A DNA stretch of 64,000 bases. It comes from Pelagibacterium luteolum. GTDB lineage: Bacteria > Pseudomonadota > Alphaproteobacteria > Rhizobiales > Devosiaceae. The translations under genes and the position numbers were made by a program. The stretch's first letter is position 1. Each line of letters starts with the position of its first letter. The notes beneath the pieces are model-generated. The model did no database searches. It was not told the DNA's origin and saw only the letters and a list, made by a program, of their open reading frames with translations. Shown here in pieces: positions 16,364 through 24,951 of the stretch. The stretch is taken from the NCBI RefSeq assembly GCF_900100665.1, contig NZ_FNCS01000002.1, forward strand, positions 310,001 through 374,000. The letters run 5' to 3'.

Positions 16364-16388
16364 TCCGGGTCGAGCCCGAGGACGACGG
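16364..16388 (+). repeat. REP-like palindromic element, copy C
   Basis: CCGGGTCGAGCCCGAGG followed by ACGACGG. It is nearly identical to the copy at 63554-63580 and related to the pair at 9451-9544. It sits between the GFA gene and the Sua5 gene. Confidence 0.65.
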
Positions 16389-16408
16389 GATTGGGGAGGG
16401 CGCGAGCG

Positions 16409-17356
16409 CTATGGGCGGGGCACGGCGGCGCGTTGGAGGCGGTCGTTGATGGCTTCGCCGAGGCCGGTGTCGGGGATTGGGGCGATCGCGATGACTGCCC
16501 TGCCCTCGGCGTCGAGACGGGCGAGGTAAGAAAAGAGATTTCGGGCGGCTTCGGTGAGGTCGGCGGCTGGGGAGAGATTGAGAAGCGGGCCGTTGAAATC
16601 TGGCTGGGGCCCGAAGGCGAGGAAGGCTTCGCCAGGATTTGGCGCGGCGGCGTTGAGACGGAGCGGGCTCATCGGCGCGTAATGGCTTTTGAGCATGCCG
16701 GGAGCGGTGATTGCGGCGTTGGGTGCGGCTGTTGCTATGGGGTGCCCGAGGACATCTTCGATGGCGTCGCGTGGCAAGGCCCCGGCGCGGAGTTGGGTGA
16801 CGGTGTCGCCGTCTATCGCGAGAATTGTGGATTCCAGACCGCTGCTGCATGGGCCACCGTCGAGCACGGGCACTGCATCAGCGAAGGCTTTTCGGACCTG
16901 TTCGGCGCTCGTGGGCGAGAGCTTTCCCGACGGGTTGGCCGACGGCGCGGCGATGGGTTTGCCGAGGGCGGCGATCAGGGCCCGAGCCGTTTCATGGCCA
17001 GGGATGCGCAGGCCGACGGTATCGAGGCCGGCGGTGACGAGGTCGGACAGGCCGCTGTTTTTGCGAAGCGGCAGGACCAGCGTGAGGGGGCCGGGCCAGA
17101 AGCTGGCCGCGAGCTTTTTTGCCAGCGGGGAGAATTCGGCATAACGGGCGGCCATGTCGATATCGGCGCAATGGCTAATCAGCGGGTTAAAGCGTGGTCG
17201 GCCCTTGGTTTCGTAGATTTTAAGGACTGCATCCGAATTGGTCGCGTCGGCGCCAAGGCCGTAAACGGTCTCCGTCGCGAAGGCGCACACGTCCCCTGTC
17301 CGCAAGATATCTGCGGCGTCTTCGACAGACTGGGGATGGCGGGCGATCGGCTTCAT
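16409..17356 (-). CDS. L-threonylcarbamoyladenylate synthase (long Sua5 type)
   Basis: Makes threonylcarbamoyl-AMP from threonine, bicarbonate and ATP, for the t6A37 modification of ANN-decoding tRNAs. 315 residues from the ATG at 17356. The YrdC-like domain (1-200) has ATETVYGLGADA, the KGRP substrate loop (YETKGRPRFNPL), PGPLTLVL and the APSANPSG...P motif. The C-terminal Sua5 domain follows, with the linker SPGMLKSHYAP-like sequence APGMLKSHYAPMSPL. The length and this second domain mark it as Sua5 rather than the short TsaC. It is divergent from the HDAC-like gene, with a 56-base gap. Confidence 0.94.
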   Translation of the reverse strand: MKPIARHPQSVEDAADILRTGDVCAFATETVYGLGADATNSDAVLKIYETKGRPRFNPLISHCADIDMAARYAEFSPLAKKLAASFWPGPLTLVLPLRKNSGLSDLVTAGLDTVGLRIPGHETARALIAALGKPIAAPSANPSGKLSPTSAEQVRKAFADAVPVLDGGPCSSGLESTILAIDGDTVTQLRAGALPRDAIEDVLGHPIATAAPNAAITAPGMLKSHYAPMSPLRLNAAAPNPGEAFLAFGPQPDFNGPLLNLSPAADLTEAARNLFSYLARLDAEGRAVIAIAPIPDTGLGEAINDRLQRAAVPRP

Positions 17357-17412
17357 CGACGCTGTTTGACAAGCCGGGTGGGCCGCGTCAAGAAGAGGCA
17401 ACAGCCGAGGCC

Positions 17413-18369
17413 ATGATGACCACCCTTCTGATCAGCCAATCCAACGGTGCGGCGCACCGGACGCCCCAAGGCCATGCCGAGCGGCAGGAGCGCATCGAGG
17501 CGGCGCAAAAGGCGTTGAGCCATCCCCGGTTCAGCACGATCCAGCGCGAGACGGCCGCTCCGGGTGATCTCGAACTGGCCGAACTCGTCCATAGCCCGGC
17601 TGTGATGGATATAATCCGACAGGTGCGACCCGCCGAGGGGATCGGGCAGATCGATCCGGATACTTTTGTCTCCGAGCGAAGCCTCGAGGCTTCGGCGACG
17701 GCATTGGGTGGCGTCTTGCGTGGGATCGAGGCCGTCGTGATGGGCCAGGCGGACAATGCGTTCTTACTGTCGCGACCGCCGGGACACCATGCGGAGCGCG
17801 ACCGGTCGATGGGGTTTTGCCTCGTCAACACGATCGCCATTGCCGCACGGCAGGCGCAGAGGCTGTTTGGCGCGGAGCGGGTGGCGATCATCGATTTCGA
17901 TGTGCATCACGGCAATGGCACCCAGAATATTTTCGAGAGTGATCCGAGCGTGTTCTATGCGTCGAGCCACCAGATGCCGCTTTATCCCGGTACGGGCGCA
18001 CCGCATGAAACGGGTGTGGGCAATGTGGTCAACACTGCGCTCAAGGCCGGGACCGGCGGGGACGAGATGCGGATGGCCTATAAGGAGCGCATCCTGCCGG
18101 CGCTGGACAATTTCGCGCCCGACCTCATCCTTGTTTCAGCCGGGTTCGACGCCGAACGCCGCGACCCCTTGGCGCAGCTCGAATGGGTGGGATCGGACTA
18201 TGCATGGCTCACGGGAAAGTTGATGGACATTGCCGCCCGGCGCTGCTCAAACCGGATCGTCTCGATGCTTGAAGGCGGGTACGATCTTGGCGGACTTGCT
18301 TCGGGGGTGTCGGCGCATGTAGGCATGCTGCTGACCGGCGAAGCCGGACCCGATTCCCAGATCGACTGA
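17413..18369 (+). CDS. Histone-deacetylase-like amidohydrolase
   Basis: Zinc deacetylase of the class II HDAC/acetylpolyamine family, 318 residues. Catalytic landmarks: LSRPPGHHAERDRSMGFCLVN (tandem histidines), the metal site DFDVHHGNG, VSAGFDAERRDPL (second metal Asp), and MLEGGYDLGGLA with the transition-state Tyr equivalent in a GGY motif. The bacterial substrate is probably an acetylated small amine or protein and is not knowable from sequence. It is the first gene of a same-strand run with xseB, the SCO gene and tlyA. Confidence 0.92.
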   Translation: MMTTLLISQSNGAAHRTPQGHAERQERIEAAQKALSHPRFSTIQRETAAPGDLELAELVHSPAVMDIIRQVRPAEGIGQIDPDTFVSERSLEASATALGGVLRGIEAVVMGQADNAFLLSRPPGHHAERDRSMGFCLVNTIAIAARQAQRLFGAERVAIIDFDVHHGNGTQNIFESDPSVFYASSHQMPLYPGTGAPHETGVGNVVNTALKAGTGGDEMRMAYKERILPALDNFAPDLILVSAGFDAERRDPLAQLEWVGSDYAWLTGKLMDIAARRCSNRIVSMLEGGYDLGGLASGVSAHVGMLLTGEAGPDSQID

Positions 18370-18381
18370 GAAGGCACAGCC

Positions 18382-18615
18382 ATGACCGATATCGCCGATA
18401 TGAGCTTTGAAGCGGCGCTCGACGAGCTTGAAAAAATCGTCGCGCAACTCGAGGGCGGCAAGGCTCCCTTGCAGGAATCGATTGCGATCTACGAACGCGG
18501 CGAAGCGCTCAAGCGCCATTGCGAAGCCCTGCTCAAGCAGGCCGAAGCGCGGATCGAAAAGATCACGCTCGCCAAGGATGGCACGCCGGTTGGCGTCGAG
18601 CCGCTGGATCAGTAA
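18382..18615 (+). CDS. xseB: Exodeoxyribonuclease VII small subunit
   Basis: 77 residues, the normal length. The XseB pattern is clear: [20 protein letters not shown], then [33 protein letters not shown]. This is a helical hairpin that wraps the large subunit XseA, whose gene is not here. It lies 12 bases after the deacetylase stop. Confidence 0.95.
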   Translation: MTDIADMSFEAALDELEKIVAQLEGGKAPLQESIAIYERGEALKRHCEALLKQAEARIEKITLAKDGTPVGVEPLDQ

Positions 18616-18632
18616 CGCGAAGGCTTTATATC

Positions 18633-19220
18633 GTGCTGTCGAAGGTTCGGATCGTTTTGTGGGCTCTGGTTGCGGTGGCCGCCGTTTCGGCGACGGTGAT
18701 CTATTTCACAAAACCCATCCAGCCATCCGGTGCGATGTTCGGCGGACCGTTCGAGATGGTTTCGACTGCGACCGGTGAAATTTTCACCGAAGACGATTTG
18801 CTCGGCACCCCGACGCTTATGTTTTTCGGCTATACATACTGCCCCGATGTCTGCCCGATGACGCTGGCCGAAACGACGGCATGGAAAGAGCAGTTGGGGC
18901 TGGACGACGACGATCTGCGCATTGTTTTCGTGTCCGTCGACCCTGAACGCGATACGCTTGAGCATACGCGTGGGTATCTCTCCAATTTCGGGCCGGACGT
19001 GATGGGACTTGTGGGCGACCAGGCCCAGACCGACAAGATCAAGCGCTCCTATGGGGTGTTTTCCGAAAAGGTCGAGGCCGAGGGCACGACCGAGTATCTG
19101 GTCAATCACACAGCGTCCGTGTTCATGATCGACGAGGATGGCGACTTTTTCGGCACCATCGCCTGGGGCGAGGACAGCGACACGGCGCGCGACAAGATTC
19201 GGCGCCTGACCGGGGCATGA
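18633..19220 (+). CDS. SCO1/SenC-family copper chaperone
   Basis: Membrane-anchored thioredoxin-fold protein that delivers Cu to the CuA site of cytochrome c oxidase, about 195 residues. An N-terminal helix (about 6-25) anchors it with the domain outside. The copper ligands are Cys70 and Cys74 in YTYCPDVCPMT, and His159 in LVNHTASVF. The GTG at 18633 is chosen because GAAGG lies upstream and a longer frame would lie inside xseB. It occupies the slot between xseB and tlyA that holds dxs in many relatives. The stop overlaps the tlyA start (ATGA). Confidence 0.9.
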   Translation: MLSKVRIVLWALVAVAAVSATVIYFTKPIQPSGAMFGGPFEMVSTATGEIFTEDDLLGTPTLMFFGYTYCPDVCPMTLAETTAWKEQLGLDDDDLRIVFVSVDPERDTLEHTRGYLSNFGPDVMGLVGDQAQTDKIKRSYGVFSEKVEAEGTTEYLVNHTASVFMIDEDGDFFGTIAWGEDSDTARDKIRRLTGA

Positions 19221-19951
19221 GCCGCATAAGGCTTGATGTGGCGCTGGAGCAGCGGGGGCTGGCGCCTTCGCGGGCGCGGGCCAGGGACGCGATCTTGCGC
19301 GGCACCGTGCGGGTGAATGGCGAGCCGGCGCGCAAGCCCAATCAGCAGGTTTTGGAAAGCGACGAGATTGCGCTGGAGGATCCGGCGTCGGGATATGTGT
19401 CGCGGGCGGCGCTAAAGCTGATCGCGGGGCTGGATGCTGCGGGGTTCGATCCGGCGGGTAAGGTTTGTCTCGATCTTGGAGCGTCGACGGGCGGGTTTAC
19501 GCAGGTGCTGGCGGAGCGCGGGGCGGCGCGGGTTTATGCCGTGGATGTCGGGCATGGGCAGTTGCATGCCAGCGTTGGGGCGCTTGGACAGGTGGTTTCG
19601 ATGGAAGGCACCAATGCGCGGGATCTGACGGCTGAGACGATTGCCGACCCGATCGATCTTCTGGTTTCGGATGTGAGTTTTGTGTCGCTGATCAAAATCA
19701 TCGACGCGCCGTCCGCGTTGTGCCGGGCGGGGGCGCAGGCGATCTTGCTGATCAAGCCGCAGTTCGAAGTGGGGCGCGATAATGTCGGCAAGGGCGGGAT
19801 CGTTTTGCCGGGCGCGCATGTGAAGGCGTCGGTCGCGGCCGTATTCGAGCATATGCGAACGCTGGGGTGGAGCGTTAAGGGCATGTGGGACTCGCCGCTG
19901 AGAGGTGGCGACGGCAACACCGAATATCTGGCGGCCCTCGTCAAAGGCTAG
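19217..19951 (+). CDS. tlyA: TlyA-family rRNA (cytidine 2'-O) methyltransferase
   Basis: 244 residues. An N-terminal S4 RNA-binding domain (RIRLDVALEQRGLAPSRARARDAILRG, about 3-60) is joined by a linker to an FtsJ-like Rossmann methyltransferase. The latter has the SAM motif CLDLGASTGGFTQVL at about 85-99, the DVSFVSL motif and the catalytic Lys-Asp-Lys-Glu set (KPQFEVGRD for the later Lys). It overlaps the SCO gene by four bases. Some members have been called haemolysins historically; the methyltransferase role is the better supported one. Confidence 0.92.
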   Translation: MSRIRLDVALEQRGLAPSRARARDAILRGTVRVNGEPARKPNQQVLESDEIALEDPASGYVSRAALKLIAGLDAAGFDPAGKVCLDLGASTGGFTQVLAERGAARVYAVDVGHGQLHASVGALGQVVSMEGTNARDLTAETIADPIDLLVSDVSFVSLIKIIDAPSALCRAGAQAILLIKPQFEVGRDNVGKGGIVLPGAHVKASVAAVFEHMRTLGWSVKGMWDSPLRGGDGNTEYLAALVKG

Positions 19952-20373
19952 GTCTTTCGCAAAGTGCAATGCAAAGGGCGTCCCCGCGGCGCCCTCGTTC
20001 GTTGGTCAGATATCCTGGCGCGCCGTCAAATCAGGTGGCGGCATGACGCGGACGGGGTCACGTCGCGTCAATACGGATCGACCGGTTCTCTGGGGTTTGG
20101 TGGATAGGGTCGTACGATCGCATTTACACCACGGACATCGTCGTGATGCGCGGGGCACAGGCCCATCGCACGAGCGGCATAGCCGCATTGCAGGCATAGC
20201 ATTCTCCCGGGCTCTCCGCGGCCAGGCGGGAACCTCTTGTTGGTGTCTGATTTTCGAAGCGGGCCATGGCGAACGGCCCACAGCTGACAACATGGCCAGC
20301 GAAGTGGGCGGTTCAAGGGCTATCGGACGGGGCGTAATGTCTCAGTGCGACAGAACGAACATTGCGGGGAGAG
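19952..20373. other. Gap with no confident gene
   Basis: 422 bases between tlyA and ribB(A), both of which point towards it. Two overlapping minus-strand frames give Cys-rich peptides (see the candidate at 20006-20197). Neither has the third-position G/C bias of the neighbours; I count roughly 55-60 percent against well over 70 in typical neighbours. A decayed gene is possible. Confidence 0.4.
20006..20197 (-). CDS. Candidate 63-residue zinc-ribbon-like protein
   Basis: It begins MPAMRLCRSCDGPVP and continues RASRRCPWCKC, giving a Cys-x2-Cys...Cys-x2-Cys arrangement that could bind zinc, followed by a basic tail. GGGAGA lies five bases before the ATG at 20197, a proper ribosome site. Against it: an alternative frame (20068-20316) also yields a CxxC...CPAH peptide, and codon usage is not typical. 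It could be a small real gene or a chance frame. Confidence 0.35.
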   Translation of the reverse strand: MPAMRLCRSCDGPVPRASRRCPWCKCDRTTLSTKPQRTGRSVLTRRDPVRVMPPPDLTARQDI

Positions 20374-21462
20374 TCAGCTTTCCGCCACGGTAATGCCAAA
20401 AGCGTCGAGGCCCACATAATAGCGCGAGCGCGATGACATGGGGCGGATCGAGGAGACGCCGAGATCGCGGAGGATCTGGGCCCCGAGGCCGACTTCGCGC
20501 CATTCAGCCTCGCGTTGCCGGGCCGAGCCATGGTCTTCGCGTTCGGCCTCTGCAGCGGCTTTGTCATGAGCAACGCCGGCGGTGCCTTCGCGCAGATAGA
20601 CCAGAACGCCGCCGGTCTGGGACAGCTTTTCGATCGATGCATTGAGTTTCGAGGCGCCGCCAAAGACGTCGGTGACGATGTCCTCGCGCTGCAGGCGGAC
20701 GGGGATGTCCTTGCCGCCAGCGAGATCGCCGAAAACGACGGCGAGGTGCTGCACCCGGTCAAACGGTGTCGAATAGGCATAGGCAATGGCGCGGCCGGCG
20801 GTGGTGTCGATCTCGAAGGTGGCGACGCGCTCGACGAGTTTTTCGCGCCGTTGGCGGTAGGCGATGAGATCAGCGACCGAGATGAGGGGCAGATCGTGTT
20901 TCGCGGCGAAATCGGCCACCTGCTGGCCGCGGGTGACGGTGCCGTCGTCGTTGACCAGTTCGCAGATGACGCCGACGTCGGGGAGTCCGGCCAGCTTGCA
21001 CATGTCCACAGCAGCTTCGGTGTGGCCCGAGCGCATGAGGACGCCGCCGCGACGGGCGATCAGCGGGAAGATGTGGCCGGGACGGGAGAAATCCTCGGCG
21101 GCGACATTACCATTGGTCAGGGCCCGTACAGTGGCGGTGCGATCCTCTGCAGAGATGCCGGTGGTGGTGCCGTGCTTGAAATCGATCGAGACGGTGAAGG
21201 CCGTCGAATGGGCCGAATCGTTGACGGCGACCATAGGGTCGAGGTGCAGCTTTGCGGCACGCTCGCCAGTGATGGGCGTGCAGACGATGCCCGAGGTGTG
21301 GCGGACGATGAAAGCCATCTGTTCGGGGGTGATGGTGGAGGCTGCGGCGATGATGTCGCCCTCCCCTTCCCGGTCGTGATCATCGATGACGACGACCATG
21401 CCGCCGTTCGTCATAGCGGTGAGAGCGGCTTCGACGCGCTTGTCGGATTCAGAGAACAACAC
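20374..21462 (-). CDS. ribB: 3,4-dihydroxy-2-butanone 4-phosphate synthase with a degenerate GTP cyclohydrolase II half
   Basis: Makes the four-carbon riboflavin precursor from ribulose 5-phosphate, 362 residues. The N-terminal RibB domain (1-205) is intact: DDHDREGEGDIIAAAS, then ARRGGVLMRSGHTEAAVDMCKLAG. The C-terminal half (about 210-340) aligns with RibA. However, the zinc-binding block that should read HSxCLTGDxxxSxRCDCG is VRLQREDIVTDVFGGASKLN, with none of the three cysteines. GTP cyclohydrolase activity should be absent, and RibA must be encoded elsewhere. The start is GTG at 21462 after ACGGAG. Only 79 bases separate it from aroC, so there is no room for an FMN riboswitch. Confidence 0.93.
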   Translation of the reverse strand: MLFSESDKRVEAALTAMTNGGMVVVIDDHDREGEGDIIAAASTITPEQMAFIVRHTSGIVCTPITGERAAKLHLDPMVAVNDSAHSTAFTVSIDFKHGTTTGISAEDRTATVRALTNGNVAAEDFSRPGHIFPLIARRGGVLMRSGHTEAAVDMCKLAGLPDVGVICELVNDDGTVTRGQQVADFAAKHDLPLISVADLIAYRQRREKLVERVATFEIDTTAGRAIAYAYSTPFDRVQHLAVVFGDLAGGKDIPVRLQREDIVTDVFGGASKLNASIEKLSQTGGVLVYLREGTAGVAHDKAAAEAEREDHGSARQREAEWREVGLGAQILRDLGVSSIRPMSSRSRYYVGLDAFGITVAES

Positions 21463-21487
21463 TTAGACTCCGTAAAATTAGGAAGGC

Positions 21488-21533
21488 CCCCTCACCCGCT
21501 GCTGCGCAGCGCCCTCTCCTCCTGGGGAGAGGT
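21488..21533 (+). repeat. Palindromic repeat of the CCCTCACCCG...GGGGAGAGG type
   Basis: It contains GCTGCGCAGC (self-complementary) and the hairpin arms CCTCTCC and GGAGAGG. This general layout (ccctcaccc, a GC palindrome, then ctctcc-loop-ggagag) is a common intergenic repeat in GC-rich alphaproteobacteria. It fills the gap between aroC and ribB. Confidence 0.6.
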
Positions 21534-21541
21534 AAGAAAGC

Positions 21542-22663
21542 TCAGATGTCGTTGCGGCCGAAGCCAATGCCGCCGTCGCGGCCGGTCTGCCCGCGGTGGC
21601 GAAGGAAATGGTCGGCCAGAACGCACGCCATCATCGCTTCGCCGATGGGGACGGCGCGGATGCCGACGCAGGGGTCGTGGCGGCCTTTAGTGATGATATC
21701 GGTGTCCTCGTTTTGCGTCGTGACGGTCTGGCGCGGGGTGAGGATCGAGCTTGTAGGCTTTACGGCAAAACGGGCGACGATGGGATCGCCATTGGATATG
21801 CCGCCCAAGATGCCGCCGGCCTTGTTGGAGAGGAATTTGGGCAATGGGCGATCGGCGCGCATCTGGTCGGCATTTTCCTCGCCGGTCAGTTCGGCCGAAT
21901 GCATGCCCTCGCCGATTTCCACGCCCTTGACGGCGTTGATCGACATGAAGGCCGACGCGATGTCGGCGCTGAGCTTGCCGTAGATCGGCGCGCCCCAACC
22001 GGGGGGCACGCCTTCGGCGACGACTTCGACGATGGCGCCGACCGATGAGCCTGCCTTGCGGATGCCGTCGAGATAGGTCGCCCAGGTTTCGGCAGCCTGT
22101 GCGTCCGCGCAAAAGAAGGGGTTCTGATCGACTTGATCCCAATCGAAATTGGCGTAGTCGATCTTGTGCGGGCCGACCTGGATCAGCGAGGCGCGGATGG
22201 TGACGTTAGGGATGACCAGCTTGGCGACGGCACCGGCGGCGACGCGGGCTGCGGTTTCGCGCGCCGATGAACGGCCACCGCCGCGATAGTCGCGGATGCC
22301 GTATTTCTGGAAATAAGTGTAGTCGGCGTGGCCGGGACGGAATTTGTCGCGGATATCGCCATAGTCTTTCGAGCGCTGGTCGGTGTTTTCGATCATCAGC
22401 GAAAGTGACGTACCGGTGGTGCGCAGGCCATCGCTGCGTTCGTCTTCGAAGACGCCGGAAAGGATCTTGACCTCATCGGCCTCGCGGCGCTGGGTCGTGT
22501 AGCGCGACTGGCCGGGTTTGCGGCGATCGAGATCGCGCTGGATGATTTCGGCACTGATCGGAAGGTTGGGAGGCACGCCATCGACGACGACGCCAAGCGC
22601 GGGGCCATGGCTTTCACCCCAGGTGGTGAACCTGAACAGATGGCCGAAAGAATTGTCGCTCAT
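21542..22663 (-). CDS. aroC: Chorismate synthase
   Basis: FMN-dependent last step of the shikimate pathway (EPSP to chorismate), 373 residues. Signatures: [36 protein letters not shown], and the C-terminal [19 protein letters not shown]. The [17 protein letters not shown] segment is also canonical. The ATG at 22663 is used because homologues begin with MS-x-N-S/T-F-G. The upstream in-frame part has no family similarity. Confidence 0.97.
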   Translation of the reverse strand: MSDNSFGHLFRFTTWGESHGPALGVVVDGVPPNLPISAEIIQRDLDRRKPGQSRYTTQRREADEVKILSGVFEDERSDGLRTTGTSLSLMIENTDQRSKDYGDIRDKFRPGHADYTYFQKYGIRDYRGGGRSSARETAARVAAGAVAKLVIPNVTIRASLIQVGPHKIDYANFDWDQVDQNPFFCADAQAAETWATYLDGIRKAGSSVGAIVEVVAEGVPPGWGAPIYGKLSADIASAFMSINAVKGVEIGEGMHSAELTGEENADQMRADRPLPKFLSNKAGGILGGISNGDPIVARFAVKPTSSILTPRQTVTTQNEDTDIITKGRHDPCVGIRAVPIGEAMMACVLADHFLRHRGQTGRDGGIGFGRNDI

Positions 22664-22778
22664 GGGCTGTTGTCCCCGAAGTGTTGGCGCTGTTCTAGGC
22701 AGCGGCGGGGATGCGGTCAATCATCCGATGGGTGAACGCGGTGTTCAGCGGCTGAGGCCTGCCCAAGCGCTTGAGTGG

Positions 22779-23201
22779 TTAGCGCGCGTGGCGGGGGGCT
22801 CGGATTTCGCCGCGCATGGTGCCGATGGCGAGTTCGAAATTGTCGGCGATGCGGCGGGCGCGGATCATGAATTCGTGGGTGATCTCGGGCTGGAAAATAT
22901 CGTTGGCTGTTTTTTCGAACAGCGCCAGCCAGCGGTCGAAGTGCTCGGCTTCGATCGGGAGGCGTAGATGGGGGTTGAGCGGACGGCCCGAATAGCGGCC
23001 GGTGCGCAGCATGATAGAAGACCAGAAATCGGTGATCTGCTCAATGTGGTGATCCCAGTCATCGACGGCGCGATTAAAGATCGGGCCAAGGATTTCGTCT
23101 TCCCGGGCGCGGGCGTAAAACGTCGTGACGAGACGCGCTATGTCGGCGTCCTTGATGTCGGGATGGGCCGGGCCGGGACGTGTGAGCGGATTGTCATCCA
23201 A
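22779..23201 (-). CDS. Group III truncated haemoglobin
   Basis: 2-on-2 globin, about 140 residues. The TTG at 23201 is preceded by AAGGAAG at a six-base spacing and gives a start (DDNPLTRPGPAHPDI) that fits homologues; longer ATG frames add 12-34 unlike residues. The globin part has LVTTFYARAREDEILGPIFN (helices A-B, with Phe/Tyr at the B9/B10 region), HHIEQITDFWSSIML (helix E), HLRLPIEAEHFDRWLALF (proximal His in LPIEAEHF) and the helix H region. Group III is the class with the conserved W in FW and no glycine motifs. It probably binds O2 or NO; the role is unknown. Confidence 0.88.
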   Translation of the reverse strand: MDDNPLTRPGPAHPDIKDADIARLVTTFYARAREDEILGPIFNRAVDDWDHHIEQITDFWSSIMLRTGRYSGRPLNPHLRLPIEAEHFDRWLALFEKTANDIFQPEITHEFMIRARRIADNFELAIGTMRGEIRAPRHAR

Positions 23202-23317
23202 GACGGGCTTCCTTTTGACCAGGCTGGCGAAACGCATATTTGGTGGCGATGCCGATCGGATCAAAACCGGGTTTCGCATCCTAACCACGAAAGTGTTGGC
23301 CACTCACCTTGGAGAAA

Positions 23318-23944
23318 TCACCAGGTCTTCTGTGCAGCGTGCAGTTTCATGTCGCCGCCGACGAAATGGGCGATGACGCCTTGCGGCGGGGCCCAATTGA
23401 GGACTTCGCTGCGGTCGGCGCCTTCAACGAGGTGGCGGAGGACGCGGAGGACGCCGCCATGGGCCACGATGATCGAGTGATCGGTCAATCCGCGGGCGAA
23501 ATCGAGAAGGCGGTGGGCGAGGTCGTCGTAGTTTTCGCCTTCTTCGGGGCGGAAGTGCCAATAGCTGGAATCGCGCTGGCCGGGGGCCAGAGCCTCACGC
23601 TCACGGGCGATTTCGTCGTGCAGAAGACCCTCGAATTTGCCGAAGGAGATTTCGACGAGCCGCTCGTCATAGATAACTTCGGGCAGCGCGATATCGAACG
23701 CTGCACGCATGCGCTCCATCGTTTCGCTGGCGCGGCTGAGCGGCGATGCGTACCAGCGAAATTTGGTGGGATCGTCGCCTGCTTCCTCAAGAAGAAAGCG
23801 CAGCAAATGGCCGTTGGCATCGGCCTGTTTCTGGCCGGTGGCGTTCAGTGGAATGTCGCGGCTGCCCTGATAGCGGCGCTCGCGGTTCCAATCGGTTTCG
23901 CCGTGACGGGCGAAATAGAAATCCGGCCAGGTGACCTGTTGCAT
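23318..23944 (-). CDS. Histidine phosphatase (phosphoglycerate-mutase-like)
   Basis: 208 residues with the phosphohistidine motif FARHGETDWN at about 11-20. The other active-site residues are in WYASPLSRASETMERM (Arg), LVEISFGKFEGL (Glu) and IIVAHGGVLRVL (second His). The C-terminal half ends in GVIAHFVGGD. Members of this branch act as sugar-phosphate or nucleotide phosphatases, and the specificity cannot be read here. It lies between the globin gene and fabI, on the same strand. Confidence 0.92.
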   Translation of the reverse strand: MQQVTWPDFYFARHGETDWNRERRYQGSRDIPLNATGQKQADANGHLLRFLLEEAGDDPTKFRWYASPLSRASETMERMRAAFDIALPEVIYDERLVEISFGKFEGLLHDEIAREREALAPGQRDSSYWHFRPEEGENYDDLAHRLLDFARGLTDHSIIVAHGGVLRVLRHLVEGADRSEVLNWAPPQGVIAHFVGGDMKLHAAQKTW

Positions 23945-24008
23945 AGTCTTGATACGATCAGTTTTGGTGTGAACGGAGCGCAGATTTACCGCGCTCCTGT
24001 GACGGTTC

Positions 24009-24803
24009 TTACTGGGCGTCCTTGGGCATCGCCTTCATGCCGATGATATTGTAGCCCGAATCCACATAGTGGATTTCACCGGTGACGCCGCTGGAGAGAT
24101 CGGACAGCAGGTAGAGCGCCGAATTGCCGACTTCGTCGATGGTGACGTTCTTCCGGAGCGGGGCGTTTTCCTCGTTCCATTTCAGCATCTCGCGAAGATC
24201 GGAAATGCCTGAAGCAGCCAGCGTCTTGATGGGGCCGGCGGAAATGGCGTTTACGCGGATCTTCTGGGGGCCGAGGTCGGAGGCAAGATAGCGGACCGAG
24301 GCTTCGAGCGCAGCCTTGGCGACGCCCATAACGTTGTAATTGGGCAGGACCTTTTCGGCACCGTAATAGGTGAGCGTCAGGATCGAGCCGCCATCATCCA
24401 TCATGGCCTCGGCGCGCTTGGCGAGCGCTGTGAGCGAGAACACGGAAATGTTCATGGTGAGAGCGAAATTACCGGGGCTGGTGTCGACATAGCGGCCTTC
24501 GAGCTCTTCCTTGTTGGAAAAGCCGATGGCGTGGACGAGGAAGTCGAGCTTGCCCCATTTCGATTTCAGAACGTTGAAGACCGCGTCCATGGCGTCCGCG
24601 TCGGTGACGTCGCAGGGCAGAACCAGATCGGAGCCGAATTCCTTGGCGATGGGTTCGACGCGGCGGTGCAGTGCCTCGCCCTGATAAGTGAAGGCCATTT
24701 CCGCCCCCTGCGCGTGCAGGGCCTTGGCGATGCCATAGGCAATCGAACGGTTGTTCGCAACGCCCATGATGAGCCCGCGCTTGCCTTCCATCAAACCAGC
24801 CAT
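24009..24803 (-). CDS. fabI: Enoyl-[acyl-carrier-protein] reductase (NADH)
   Basis: Last reduction of the fatty-acid elongation cycle, 264 residues. SDR-type fold with the FabI-specific dinucleotide motif GLIMGVANNRSIAYGIAKAL. Catalytic Tyr and Lys are in YGAEKVLPNYNVMGVAKAAL (Tyr-x6-Lys), and SAGPIKTLAASGI follows. CGGAGAACATC precedes the ATG at 24803. The longer frame runs into the divergent promoter region. Ends DSGYNIIGM like other alphaproteobacterial FabI proteins. Confidence 0.96.
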   Translation of the reverse strand: MAGLMEGKRGLIMGVANNRSIAYGIAKALHAQGAEMAFTYQGEALHRRVEPIAKEFGSDLVLPCDVTDADAMDAVFNVLKSKWGKLDFLVHAIGFSNKEELEGRYVDTSPGNFALTMNISVFSLTALAKRAEAMMDDGGSILTLTYYGAEKVLPNYNVMGVAKAALEASVRYLASDLGPQKIRVNAISAGPIKTLAASGISDLREMLKWNEENAPLRKNVTIDEVGNSALYLLSDLSSGVTGEIHYVDSGYNIIGMKAMPKDAQ

Positions 24804-24951
24804 GATGTTCTCCGAGATGTTTCTGTTGGCCCCGGTTTTGGCACAGGGGATGGGAACGGGCAAGGTGGCATAGGGGTTGGACCTGTGGCCAACAGCCGAG
24901 TTGCCGTGCGATATCGGTGCCAATCGATTTTTATTGCAAAGAGTTTATGCC

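Noticed and set aside
16265-17416. Plus-strand open frame of 383 codons
   Set aside because: Antisense to the Sua5-type gene, whose substrate motifs and start are clear.
21463-21541. FMN riboswitch upstream of ribB
   Set aside because: Only 79 bases are available and they are filled by a palindromic repeat; the RFN core is absent.
20515-21690. Plus-strand open frame of 391 codons
   Set aside because: Antisense to ribB and the end of aroC; Gly/Asp/Val composition is typical of a shadow frame.
23975-23997. Terminator of fabI
   Set aside because: GGAGCGC and GCGCTCC form a 7-bp stem, but no U-run follows on the minus strand, so I do not list it as a terminator.
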